From Bacteroidota bacterium (GTDB lineage: Bacteria; Bacteroidota; Ignavibacteria; SZUA-365): DNA of 42,528 bases. This document shows positions 33,983 to 42,404 of the stretch, piece by piece; positions within the stretch are counted from its first letter, which is position 1; each line of letters opens with the position of its first letter. A program made the translations under genes and the position numbers. The stretch lies in the NCBI GenBank assembly GCA_023432805.1, contig JAEYUG010000024.1, positions 1-42,528 of the forward strand, given 5' to 3'. The notes under the pieces were generated by a model. That model worked only from the letters and a program-made list of their open reading frames with translations. It had not been told where the DNA came from and ran no database searches.

Positions 33983-35403
33983 TGGCACAGGGTGGCGTGG
34001 TGCAGAGCGACCGTGCAACGGACCGCATGCGTGCGGCCTTCCTCGACAATCGCGCGGGTGTGCTCGACAGCGCAGCGCTGTTCGGCGGCACCCGCCATCT
34101 CGCATTCATGGGCGCCGTCCTGCTCTGCTCGCTGCAGTTCCAGACCATGCCCATCGGCATCAAGGCGCAGATCCTTCCCCCCAGCTCCGTGCTGTCGCTG
34201 CTGTTCCTGCCCTTCATCCTCCATCGCGTCCCGCGCTCGCCGCTGCTCGTGGCGGTGCTGCTCTTCGTCGGCTATGCCGCCGTGCATTCGTCGATCTGGC
34301 TCACCATCGACATGATCGATCTGGGCGCTGAAATGCGCTTCATCGCTTGGGTGCGGCAGATCTTCGCGCTGGCGGCGGGACTCGCAACCTTCCTCGTCAT
34401 GCGCGCGTGCTTCCTGCACCTCGGCGATCGCGACATCGCCCGCTTCATCATCTGGGGCACCGTGCCGGCACTCGCGCTCGCCTTCCTCAACATCCTCTGG
34501 GGTGCACTCAAGCAGGGCTGGGCCGGTGCGATCGTCGAAGGCGTGCGCGACATCGTCTCGCCCTACGGCTTCACCGCGCCGATGCGGGCGTCGGGTTTTG
34601 CCGCCGAACCCTCGACCTTCGCTGCCGTGCTCGTGATCGTCGTCGTGCCCGTCTTCCTCATGCTGTTCGGGTCGAAAACCAGCAGACCGCGACACATCGT
34701 CCTGCTCGCGCTCACCTTCCTCTCGATCGCGTGGACCTTCAGTTCCATCGGCATCATCCTCCTCGCCGCGCTGCTCGTGGTCGGCATCGCGCTCGGTCCC
34801 AGCAAGCGCTTCATGACCCGCATCTCTCTCGGCGTCTTCCTGATGTTCGCCGCTGCCGTGGCCGTGTTTCCGAACAACCAGATCTTCCGCCACGCAGGCG
34901 CGATCGCCGCGGGCACATCGAACGTCTCGTTCAACGACCGCATCTACAGCACCATCGGTCCCTACATGACCTCGTTCGAGTCCTTCACCATGCTGGGCTA
35001 CGGACTCGGCGGCACGTCGGTGCACTTCAAGGAGATCATCCCCGCCGACCAGCAGGCCGACATCCTCGAGGTGCGCTGGAAGGAGCTTCCCAACCTCGGC
35101 ACGCTCATCGGGCGCATCTACGCGGAGATCGGCGCCGTCGGACTCGCACTCTTCCTCTTCTTCATCTTCATCACGTTCCGCCAGATCCGCACCATCCTGC
35201 GCAGCGGCGCCCCGCGCATGCGCATCGTGACGATCGCAGCCGCACGCCTCGGCTTCATCGTCACGCTCATCAGCCTCTTCAGCGCGTTCGGATCCTTCCA
35301 CATGCCCTATCTCTGGTTGTGGATGGCGGTGGTGGATTCCCGGTACATCCTCCTCGGCACCGCGGGTGGCACGCCGCAGCACACGGGGGAAGCCTCCGCA
35401 TGA
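33982..35403 (+). CDS. Wzy/WaaL-like O-antigen polymerase or ligase family protein
   Basis: A 473-residue polytopic membrane protein with roughly ten to twelve hydrophobic segments and a large periplasmic loop in the second half (about 305-395: NVSFNDRIYSTIGPYM, then MLGYGLGGTSVHFKE). That loop, with its Arg and the GYGLGG sequence, matches the O-antigen ligase/polymerase superfamily. In this gene setting, polymerase (Wzy) is the likelier role because a flippase and a chain-length protein are adjacent; sequence alone does not separate it from a WaaL ligase. It begins at the stop of the flippase gene and ends in an ATGA overlap with the GT2 gene. Confidence 0.78.
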   Translation: MAQGGVVQSDRATDRMRAAFLDNRAGVLDSAALFGGTRHLAFMGAVLLCSLQFQTMPIGIKAQILPPSSVLSLLFLPFILHRVPRSPLLVAVLLFVGYAAVHSSIWLTIDMIDLGAEMRFIAWVRQIFALAAGLATFLVMRACFLHLGDRDIARFIIWGTVPALALAFLNILWGALKQGWAGAIVEGVRDIVSPYGFTAPMRASGFAAEPSTFAAVLVIVVVPVFLMLFGSKTSRPRHIVLLALTFLSIAWTFSSIGIILLAALLVVGIALGPSKRFMTRISLGVFLMFAAAVAVFPNNQIFRHAGAIAAGTSNVSFNDRIYSTIGPYMTSFESFTMLGYGLGGTSVHFKEIIPADQQADILEVRWKELPNLGTLIGRIYAEIGAVGLALFLFFIFITFRQIRTILRSGAPRMRIVTIAAARLGFIVTLISLFSAFGSFHMPYLWLWMAVVDSRYILLGTAGGTPQHTGEASA

Positions 35404-36305
35404 TCGCCGCCGTGATTCTCGCATGGAACAACGTCGACGACACCATCGCGTGCATCGACTCGCTGCGCGCATCCACGCACCCGGTCGACCGCGTGCTGCT
35501 CTACGACAACGGATCCACCGACAACACGGCCGCCGCCCTTGCCGCACACTACGCTGACGATCCCTGGGTGCAGTTCCACGCCAACAACGACAACCTCGGC
35601 TTCGCGCGCGGCGTCAACCTCGGTATCCGCGAGGCCTTCGCGCTGCAGGCCACCCGCGTGCTGCTGCTCAACAACGACACCATCGTCGACCGGGCCTGCC
35701 TCGCCCTGCTCGCCGCCGCCCTCGACGACAATCCCCGCGCCGCCGCCGCCGCCCCCACCATCCCCTACCACGACCGGCCGGACACCATCTGGCAGGCCGG
35801 CGGCGACTGGAACCGCTGGAAGGCCGGCCTCGACGTCCCGCTCAAGAACCGCCCCGTCGCCGAGCGTCCCACCGCCCCCGTGAGCTGCACCTTCCTGACC
35901 GGCTGTGCCATGCTGCTCGATCGCAGCGCCCTCGAGCGGGCGGGACTCTTCGACGAGCGCTTCTACTTCTACGGCGAAGACGCCGAACTTTGCCTCCGCC
36001 TTGTCGGCGCCGGCCACGACCTCGTCTACGTGCCCGACGCCATCGTTACCCACAAGATCGGCGACATTGCGCGCAGCCGCATGTCGCCCTTCGTGCTCTA
36101 CCACCGCGGCCGCGCCGCCCTGCTCGTGCCGCGCATCCACGCCCGCAGATGCGAATTCGCCTACGCCGTCGTCGTGCAATACACCATCGTCACCCTCTTC
36201 CGCATGCTGCAGCTCTGGCGGGGGGGATGGAGCACGGCCGCATTCCGCGCCTGGTTCGAGGGGCTCGCCGACGGTCTCGTCGGAAGCGACCGGCGCCGAT
36301 ACTGA
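35400..36305 (+). CDS. Family 2 glycosyltransferase (rhamnosyltransferase-like GT-A)
   Basis: A 301-residue GT-A glycosyltransferase. Landmarks are the N-terminal VILAWNNVDDTIACIDSL (5-22), the nucleotide-binding D36-N37-G38-S39 (YDNGSTDNT), DNLGFARGVNLGI (64-76), the metal-site equivalent NND (91-93) in LLLNNDTIVD, and FLTGCAMLL with FDERFYFYGEDAELCLR (184-200), where E193-D194 is the likely catalytic pair. This pattern is shared with rhamnosyltransferases of the WbbL type, consistent with the rmlB gene upstream, but the donor sugar is not proven. It should add one sugar to the lipid-linked repeat unit at the cytoplasmic face. A membrane-associated C-terminal segment is possible (AVVVQYTIVTLFRMLQLW). 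Confidence 0.85.
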   Translation: MIAAVILAWNNVDDTIACIDSLRASTHPVDRVLLYDNGSTDNTAAALAAHYADDPWVQFHANNDNLGFARGVNLGIREAFALQATRVLLLNNDTIVDRACLALLAAALDDNPRAAAAAPTIPYHDRPDTIWQAGGDWNRWKAGLDVPLKNRPVAERPTAPVSCTFLTGCAMLLDRSALERAGLFDERFYFYGEDAELCLRLVGAGHDLVYVPDAIVTHKIGDIARSRMSPFVLYHRGRAALLVPRIHARRCEFAYAVVVQYTIVTLFRMLQLWRGGWSTAAFRAWFEGLADGLVGSDRRRY

Positions 36306-36332
36306 TGACGACACGCACCGGTCCCTGACACA

Positions 36333-37550
36333 ATGAACATCCTCTTCATCACGCCGCGCATCCCCTATCCGCCCTACCGGGGCGACAAGCTGCACGTGTT
36401 CAACCTCGTCAAGCGGTTGTCGGCACGGCATCGTGTGGGACTCGTCACCTTCGTGGAAAGCGACGCCGAGCGCGTGCACATCGAACCCCTGTCTGAGTTC
36501 TGCAGCTTCATCCGCGTCACCCACCTGTCGAAGTGGACCTCGCTGTTCAACTGCGCGACCGTACTCTTCAACCGCACGCCCTTCCAGGTTGCGTATTACA
36601 GGTCGCGCGCCTTCGCCGATTCCGTGCGCGAGGCCGTCGCAGCGTTTGCACCAGACATCATCCACAGCCACCTGATCCGCACCGTGCAGTACACACGCGG
36701 ACTGGGAGACTTCCCCCGGGTGCTCGGGCTCACCGACGCGGTCTCGCTCTATCTCGAGCGCTTCGCCGAGCAGGAACGCAATCCCCTCAAACGCGCACTT
36801 GTGCGCATGGAACTCGCCCGCATCATCCAGTACGAATCCGTCGCGGGGGCATACGACCGCGCCCTCGTCTGCTCGGAACTCGATCGCGACGTGATCCTCT
36901 CGCGGGCGCCCGATGCGCGGGTGGGACTGCTCTACAACGGTGTGGACCTCGACAGCTTCACGCCGCGGCCCGACATCATGCCCGAGCCCGGCCGCATCAT
37001 CTTCACTGGAAACATGACCTACTTCCCGAACATCGACGCTGTGCAGTGGATGCTCACGGAGATCTTCCCGGCGATCAAGGTGCGCGTGCCGCACGCCACC
37101 CTGTATCTGGTCGGGCAGAATCCCCCCCGCGCCATGCGCGCCCTCGCATCCGACGACGTGATCGTGACCGGCTTCGTGCCCGACATTTCCGTCGAGTACC
37201 AGAAGAGCGCCGTGGCCGTCTCGCCCGTGCGTTTCGGGGCGGGCACGCTCAACAAGGTGCTCGAACCCATCGCGCTCGGCGTCCCCGTCGTCGCCACGCC
37301 CATCGGCTTCCCCTCGCTCGGCATGGAGGCGGGGCGCGACATCGAGATTGCCGACGATGCGCACACGTTCGCCGACAAGGTCGCCGCCCTGCTCGAGGAT
37401 CCCGCACGCGCACGCGCCATGGCGGCCGAAGGGGCACGCAAGGTGCGTGAGCGCTTCTCATGGGATGCAATCACCGCGGATCTCGAGCAGCACTACGCAC
37501 TCGCGCTCGAACACTTCCGCTCGCGGAGTGTTGATGCGCGCAGACACTGA
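36333..37550 (+). CDS. Family 4 glycosyltransferase (GT-B)
   Basis: A 405-residue GT-B enzyme. The N-terminal domain starts MNILFITPRIPYPPYRGDKL with the Gly/Arg-rich acceptor loop, and includes IHSHLIRTVQY (about 110-120). The C-terminal domain has RIIFTGNMTYFPNIDAVQW (about 221-239), LYLVGQNPP, a VTGFVPDISVEY segment, and the donor site FGAGTLNKVLEPIALGVPVV (about 304-323) with the E in an EX7E-like arrangement. It resembles glycosyltransferases of exopolysaccharide loci that act after the initiating transferase. Sugar specificity is unknown. It lies 27 bases after the GT2 gene, without overlap. Confidence 0.87.
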   Translation: MNILFITPRIPYPPYRGDKLHVFNLVKRLSARHRVGLVTFVESDAERVHIEPLSEFCSFIRVTHLSKWTSLFNCATVLFNRTPFQVAYYRSRAFADSVREAVAAFAPDIIHSHLIRTVQYTRGLGDFPRVLGLTDAVSLYLERFAEQERNPLKRALVRMELARIIQYESVAGAYDRALVCSELDRDVILSRAPDARVGLLYNGVDLDSFTPRPDIMPEPGRIIFTGNMTYFPNIDAVQWMLTEIFPAIKVRVPHATLYLVGQNPPRAMRALASDDVIVTGFVPDISVEYQKSAVAVSPVRFGAGTLNKVLEPIALGVPVVATPIGFPSLGMEAGRDIEIADDAHTFADKVAALLEDPARARAMAAEGARKVRERFSWDAITADLEQHYALALEHFRSRSVDARRH

Positions 37551-37610
37551 TTATGCCGATGACGCGCCACCCGCTATCTTCACGCTGATGGAGTAACAGT
37601 CCCCGATCGC

Positions 37611-39020
37611 ATGCCGACCGCACACAGCTCGCAGAGCAGGCTCATCCTCTTCCTTGTCGACACCGCGGCAATCTGCTGCGCGTGGTTCGTGTACTATTAC
37701 CTGCGCGTCGAGTCGGGACTCTTCACCACGATCACCTTGCCCGAGTTCACGATTCCGATGCTCGTGGTCGCCGGGTACTGGATCGTGCTCTTCTGGATCT
37801 TCGGCCTCTACCGCCCCTGGTACGCCCAGTCGCGCTTCGACGAGTTCACACTGCTGCTCAAGACCGTGACCTTCGGCGTGCTCGTCCTGTTCTTCCTCAT
37901 CTTCATCGACGACACGCTCACACAGGATCCCGCCGCCTCGCGGCTGAAGATCCTGATCTACTGGGCCTTCCTGCTCGTCTTCGTCGGCACCGGCCGCCTC
38001 GCCCTGCGCAGCGTACGCCGCCGCATGCTCATCGCGGGCATCGGCCTGCATGCCACGGTGATCATCGGTCCCGATGCCAAGAGCGACGACCTGCATCGGA
38101 CCCTGCGCCAGTTTCCCGCGCTCGGCCATCGCTTCATCGGGTTCATCACGAGCGACGGTGCGCGTGAACGCAGCGAGGCCGCAGCGCTGCCCTGCCTCGG
38201 CACCCTCGACGAGCTCGAGCGCATCATCGACGAGCACGGAGTCGACGATCTGATCATCACCCTCGATTCGACCGAACACGAACAGCTGCTCGACGTCATC
38301 GGCCGCGCAAGCGCATTCAAGGTGCGCATCAAGATCCGTCCCGATCTCTACGACATCGTGTCGGGCCAGGCCCGCACCAACCAGCTCTACGGCGTGCCGC
38401 TCATCGAGGTCACCCCGCAGCTCATGGCTCCCTGGGAGGAGGTCGCCAAGCGCGCCTTCGACATCATCGTTTCCACGCTCGCCCTCGTCATCGGCGCGCC
38501 GCTCTTCCTCATCATCGCAATCGCACAGAAAATCGGAAGCCCCGGTCCGATTTTCTACCGTCAGGAACGTGTCGGCAAGGATGGGCAGGTGTTCCAGATC
38601 GTCAAGTTCCGCACCATGTATGTGGATGCCGAAAGCCGTACGGGACCGACCTGGGCGGTGCAGGACGATCCCCGCGTCACACCGCTCGGCCGCTTCCTGC
38701 GCAAGTCCCATCTCGACGAACTCCCGCAGTTCTTCAACGTACTCGAGGGAGACATGAGCATCGTCGGTCCCCGCCCCGAGCGTCCCTTCTTCGTCGAGCA
38801 GTTCATCCGCGAGATTCCCCTCTACCGCCGCCGCCTCAACGTGCGTCCCGGCATCACGGGCTGGGCCCAGGTGCGCCACACCTACGACCAGACGATCGAA
38901 GACGTCCGCACAAAACTCAGCTACGATCTGTTCTACATCGAGAATATGTCGCTGCGGATGGACATGAAGATCATGATCAGCACCCTCTACACCGTCGTCG
39001 CCGGGAAGGGCCACGCATGA
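37611..39020 (+). CDS. Polyprenyl glycosylphosphotransferase initiating repeat-unit synthesis (WcaJ/WbaP type)
   Basis: A 469-residue membrane enzyme that transfers a sugar-1-phosphate to undecaprenyl phosphate, the first committed step for the polymer. Four to five N-terminal helices cover about 10-135. A Rossmann-like CoA-binding fold spans about 147-245 (ATVIIGPDAKSDDL to DDLIITLDS). The catalytic domain spans about 276-469: the reentrant helix KRAFDIIVSTLALVIGAPLF, then GSPGPIFYRQERVGKDGQ, KFRTMYVDAE, the D369-E370 dyad in RKSHLDELPQFFNVL, GDMSIVGPRPERP, and RPGITGWAQV. Full length indicates the WcaJ-like large form. The 60-base gap before it is the second largest in the operon and could hold an internal promoter, but none is clear. 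Confidence 0.93.
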   Translation: MPTAHSSQSRLILFLVDTAAICCAWFVYYYLRVESGLFTTITLPEFTIPMLVVAGYWIVLFWIFGLYRPWYAQSRFDEFTLLLKTVTFGVLVLFFLIFIDDTLTQDPAASRLKILIYWAFLLVFVGTGRLALRSVRRRMLIAGIGLHATVIIGPDAKSDDLHRTLRQFPALGHRFIGFITSDGARERSEAAALPCLGTLDELERIIDEHGVDDLIITLDSTEHEQLLDVIGRASAFKVRIKIRPDLYDIVSGQARTNQLYGVPLIEVTPQLMAPWEEVAKRAFDIIVSTLALVIGAPLFLIIAIAQKIGSPGPIFYRQERVGKDGQVFQIVKFRTMYVDAESRTGPTWAVQDDPRVTPLGRFLRKSHLDELPQFFNVLEGDMSIVGPRPERPFFVEQFIREIPLYRRRLNVRPGITGWAQVRHTYDQTIEDVRTKLSYDLFYIENMSLRMDMKIMISTLYTVVAGKGHA

Positions 39021-40768
39021 TCCCCCGTCCCCAACGCTCGACCAGCCCCCGTCCGCACGGCGCTCTCATCACCGCATGCCTCTGCCTGCTGCTCGCCCTG
39101 CCCGGAACGCGCCTGCATGCGCAGAGCGAACACGTGCCCGCCGTGCACCCCGTGCACGACTTCCTCGATCGCCTCCACGTGCGCGGCATCCTGCCGGACT
39201 ATTCGCGCGCGTCGCTTCCCCTCGTGCGTGGCGACGTGACCCGCCTGCTGCGGCGCGCGGATTCCCTACATGCCTCCGCACGCATCCACCTCTCGGAAAC
39301 CGAAGCCGCCTTGCTTGCCCGGTACGTCGACGAGTTCGTGAAGGAAGAGGATGGCACGCAGGATGCCGTCGTGCTCTTCGGTACTTCGGATGCCCGCCGC
39401 ATCGGCGACGGCACGCCGACCTCCGGCGCGCACCGCTCCTTCCCGGGGGAAGCCTTCTCCGACCGCGAGAAATTCCTGTACCGCTGGACGAGTGGGGACC
39501 GCTCGACCACGATGTTCATGGAGCTGCTCGGCTCGGCGGAGGCGCGCGTGCTGCCGCATGAGGGCGGAACGCCCGGCGTCGTGCTCGGACAGATCGGAGG
39601 ACGCTTCCGCGGGACGATCGGCACGCATTTCGGCTACGGCTTGCAGGCCACGAACGGAACCATCTTCGGAAATCGCGAGGTCGCGCTCGCCGACCCGGTC
39701 CTGCGTCAGAACGCCAACTTCAGCGATTTCGGGCGGGACTACTTCGACATCACCGAGGCGTATGTCTCCGCGCGATGGGGATGGGGCGACGCGTCGATCG
39801 GACGCGAGACCATCCTGCTCGGCGTCAGTCCCGTCTCTCGTGCTGTGATCGGCACCGGGGCACCCACCTTCGACGCCGTGCGCCTGAATGCCCATGCGGG
39901 CGTCCTACGCTTCAGCTTCCTGCACGGCGCGCTGCTGGGCGACTGGTCGCTGGTCGACGGAGGCTACCGCCCGTTCTACCACAACAAGTTCATCGCCGCA
40001 CACCGACTTGAAGTCGACGCAGCGCGCTGGCTGCGCCTCGGTGTGTTCGAGACTGTCATCTACGCCCGTCGCGATCTCGATCTGGCATATCTCAATCCCG
40101 TCAATTTCTACAAGAGTGCCGAACATGCCGCGGGCGATCGCGACAACCCCATGCTCGGTTTCGATCTGCAGGTACTGCTCGGCGATGGACATCAACTCCA
40201 TGGCACATGGACCATCGACGACGTCGATTTCAGCCGCATGGGCACGGGATGGTGGGGCAACAAGTTCCTCTGGCAGATCGGGATGACCTCGCACGCACTC
40301 GTGCCCGACATGGATCTGACCGCCGAGTACACCCGCATCGAGCCCTACGTCTTCTCGCACACCCTCGCCGACAACGAGTACACGCACAAGGGCTACACCC
40401 TCGCGCTTGATCTCGCGCCGAACAGTGATGCATGGATGCTGCGCGTGCGCCGCTGGTTCGGCGACCGCCTGCTCGTCTCGCTCAGCGGCGAGTATCGTCG
40501 CCATGGACGCAATGCAGTCAGCGACACGGGACTCGTGCGCAACAATGGCGGCGACATCGCCACGCGCTTCGTCTGGGGACGCGACCCCGAGTACACGCCC
40601 TTCCTCAACGGTCCCCTTGAAACTCAGGCCATCGTCGGGCTCGCCTTCCGCTGGGAGCCGCTTCGCAATTACGTCTTCGACGTAGCGTACCGCTATCGTC
40701 GGTTCGGGGGCGTCCGCACCCGCGACGACGACCATTTCCTCTCCCTCCTCTTCGATCTGCAGTTCTGA
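39017..40768 (+). CDS. Wzi-like capsule assembly outer-membrane protein
   Basis: A 583-residue exported beta-barrel protein, last gene of the polysaccharide operon and coupled to the glycosylphosphotransferase by ATGA. The signal peptide lies in residues about 1-36 (ALITACLCLLLALPGTRLHA, then QSEH) after an unusually long basic leader. An N-terminal helical part includes VHDFLDRLHVRGILPDYS. The barrel part has RFRGTIGTHFGYGLQATNG, DYFDITEAYVSARWGWGDAS, GRETILLGVSPVSR, and ends FLSLLFDLQF with a C-terminal Phe. The pattern fits the Wzi capsule-assembly family, in which E. coli Wzi anchors K30 capsule to the cell surface. Its presence beside a Wza-like channel supports a cell-attached capsule rather than only free exopolysaccharide. 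Confidence 0.82.
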   Translation: MIPRPQRSTSPRPHGALITACLCLLLALPGTRLHAQSEHVPAVHPVHDFLDRLHVRGILPDYSRASLPLVRGDVTRLLRRADSLHASARIHLSETEAALLARYVDEFVKEEDGTQDAVVLFGTSDARRIGDGTPTSGAHRSFPGEAFSDREKFLYRWTSGDRSTTMFMELLGSAEARVLPHEGGTPGVVLGQIGGRFRGTIGTHFGYGLQATNGTIFGNREVALADPVLRQNANFSDFGRDYFDITEAYVSARWGWGDASIGRETILLGVSPVSRAVIGTGAPTFDAVRLNAHAGVLRFSFLHGALLGDWSLVDGGYRPFYHNKFIAAHRLEVDAARWLRLGVFETVIYARRDLDLAYLNPVNFYKSAEHAAGDRDNPMLGFDLQVLLGDGHQLHGTWTIDDVDFSRMGTGWWGNKFLWQIGMTSHALVPDMDLTAEYTRIEPYVFSHTLADNEYTHKGYTLALDLAPNSDAWMLRVRRWFGDRLLVSLSGEYRRHGRNAVSDTGLVRNNGGDIATRFVWGRDPEYTPFLNGPLETQAIVGLAFRWEPLRNYVFDVAYRYRRFGGVRTRDDDHFLSLLFDLQF

Positions 40769-40864
40769 GCGACGACGTCACCCGGACGGCAGCATCATGT
40801 TCCTGTTCTCCGGCATTCTGCTGATGTCGTTTCTCAGCAAAAGCCCGCAAGTCGCTGAATTTTC

Positions 40865-40895
40865 TTGCTTTTAGCTTCTTGTTGTCGTATCGTTG
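40865..40895 (+). promoter_or_regulatory. Putative promoter of the EnvC-like gene
   Basis: TTG (40865-40867), 20 bases, TATCGTTG (40888-40895), one mismatch to TAnnTTTG. Transcription would start near 40901, about 16 bases before ATG 40917, which rules against an in-frame TTG at 40893 as the start. The 148-base gap after the Wzi-like gene (40769-40916) has no clear terminator. Confidence 0.55.
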
Positions 40896-40916
40896 GTTGG
40901 ATTACTCCGGAACTGC

Positions 40917-42395
40917 ATGCGGAACGCACTCGTCATCGGCGTCCTGTTTGCGTGTACTGCGCTCTGTGCGATCCCGACCGACATGGGTTGGGCGCAGAAG
41001 AAACCCGCGACAAGACAGACGACGCCGGCGAAAAAAAAGGCCACCTCTTCACCCGTGAAGAAGCGTGCCGTGTCCAAAAAAGGACGCACGGCCGCTCCCG
41101 TGCGCGCCGCGAGGAAGCCTGCACGCAAGCCTGCATCCAAGCCTGCACGCAAACCTGCATCCAAGCCTGCTGCCAGGCCGAAGGCGACGAGTGTCGAGAA
41201 TCCGCCCGTCCCGAAGGCGATCCGCCTCAAGCAGGAGGAGCTCGAACGCATCCGTCTCGAAATCCGCGAGTATGAGAAGCGTCTTGCCTCAGGCAAGGCA
41301 AGGGAACGCTCGACCCTCGAGCGGCTCGACGACATGGAACGTCAGACGTCACTCATCCGCACGCTCGTCACCAACCTCAACGCGCAGATCGACGAGAGCG
41401 AACGCGACATCGCGGTCGCCAAGTCCGAGATCGAGGCCGCCGAACGCGAGCTTGCGCGGCTGAAGGCAGCATATGGACGATCGATCGTGTCGGTGTACAA
41501 GCGGGGACGCACGCATGACACGGAACTGTTGCTGTCGTCGCGCTCCCTGAACCTCATGCTTGTCCGGTCGCGGTATCTCAAGTCGTTTTCGCTGCGCCAG
41601 CGCGCGCAGGCCGATGAGATCCGCACGAAGAAGAACGCGCTCGGCGAACGCAAGGTGGAGCTCGAAACGAAGCTCATAGCGCAGCAGCAGCGCGTGCAGG
41701 AAAAGAAGCGCGAAGAAGGCGTGCTCGCTCAACGCACGGTCGAGCACAAGTCCCTGCTCGAACAGGTGCGCAAGGACAACGCTCAGGCCCTCGATCTGCT
41801 GCGCGGCAGACAGGCGGCAGCCAACAGGATCGAACGTCTCGTGGCGGATCTGGTCGAGCGCGATCGACAGCGACGACTCGCTGCGGAGGCGGGCGGAAAG
41901 TCGAAGAAGAGTACCGCAAAGGGAACAAAGGGTGGTGCGCCCACCCAGGCACGCATCGCAGATCTGCCCTCGGCACCGATTTCATCCACAGTGTTCGGCA
42001 GACTCAAGGGACGCCTGCCCTGGCCGGTCTCGTCGGGTGCGGTTGTCGGAGGGTTCGGCGAACAGATCAACAAACGCCTCGGTACGGTCACGGTCAGCAA
42101 CGGCATCGACATCGAAGTGCCGCCCGGCACACCCGTACGTTCGATCGCCGACGGCACTGTCTCGAGCATCTCGTTCATTCCGGTATTCGGAAGTCTGATC
42201 ATCATCAACCACGACGACGGATTCCGCACGGTGTACGCGCATGTCGCGGAAATCGGTGTGCGGCTCGAACAGCGGGTGAAAGCCGGTGCGGTGATCGCGC
42301 GCAGCGGTGAAGGTGTGATCGGTCCCCAGGTGCATTTCCAACTCTGGCGCGACCGCGCCAAGCAGAATCCGCTCAACTGGCTCAGTCCACGCTGA
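40917..42395 (+). CDS. EnvC-like murein hydrolase activator with degenerate LytM (M23) domain
   Basis: A 492-residue periplasmic protein. The signal peptide is MRNALVIGVLFACTALCAIP followed by TDMGWAQ. A basic linker (about 28-90) rich in Lys, Pro and Ala contains five copies of a KPAR/KPAS-type unit. A long coiled coil spans about 100-330 (IRLKQEELERIRLEIREYEK and following). The LytM domain covers about 375-490: SNGIDIEVPPGTPVRSIADG, IINHDDGFRTVYAHV, then GPQVHFQLWRDR. Of the M23 zinc and catalytic residues, the first His is Asn (NGID for HxGID) and the first His of HxH is Gln (QVH for HLH), so it is probably not a protease. As in E. coli EnvC, it would activate cell-wall amidases at division. 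Confidence 0.88.
   Translation: MRNALVIGVLFACTALCAIPTDMGWAQKKPATRQTTPAKKKATSSPVKKRAVSKKGRTAAPVRAARKPARKPASKPARKPASKPAARPKATSVENPPVPKAIRLKQEELERIRLEIREYEKRLASGKARERSTLERLDDMERQTSLIRTLVTNLNAQIDESERDIAVAKSEIEAAERELARLKAAYGRSIVSVYKRGRTHDTELLLSSRSLNLMLVRSRYLKSFSLRQRAQADEIRTKKNALGERKVELETKLIAQQQRVQEKKREEGVLAQRTVEHKSLLEQVRKDNAQALDLLRGRQAAANRIERLVADLVERDRQRRLAAEAGGKSKKSTAKGTKGGAPTQARIADLPSAPISSTVFGRLKGRLPWPVSSGAVVGGFGEQINKRLGTVTVSNGIDIEVPPGTPVRSIADGTVSSISFIPVFGSLIIINHDDGFRTVYAHVAEIGVRLEQRVKAGAVIARSGEGVIGPQVHFQLWRDRAKQNPLNWLSPR
41115..41174 (+). repeat. 12-bp tandem repeat within the EnvC-like gene
   Basis: Five near-identical 12-bp units (AAGCCTGCACGC / AAGCCTGCATCC alternating, with slight drift in the last two) encode the KPAR/KPAS linker. 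Copy number can change in frame by slippage, which would lengthen or shorten the basic linker without breaking the protein. Confidence 0.85.
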
Positions 42396-42404
42396 CGAGC
42401 GCTC

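Noticed and set aside
40797..40874. A 25-codon open frame (MFLFSGILLMSFLSKSPQVA and on) between the Wzi-like and EnvC-like genes
   Set aside because: It is short, has no ribosome-binding site, and overlaps the EnvC-like promoter; a chance frame is likelier.
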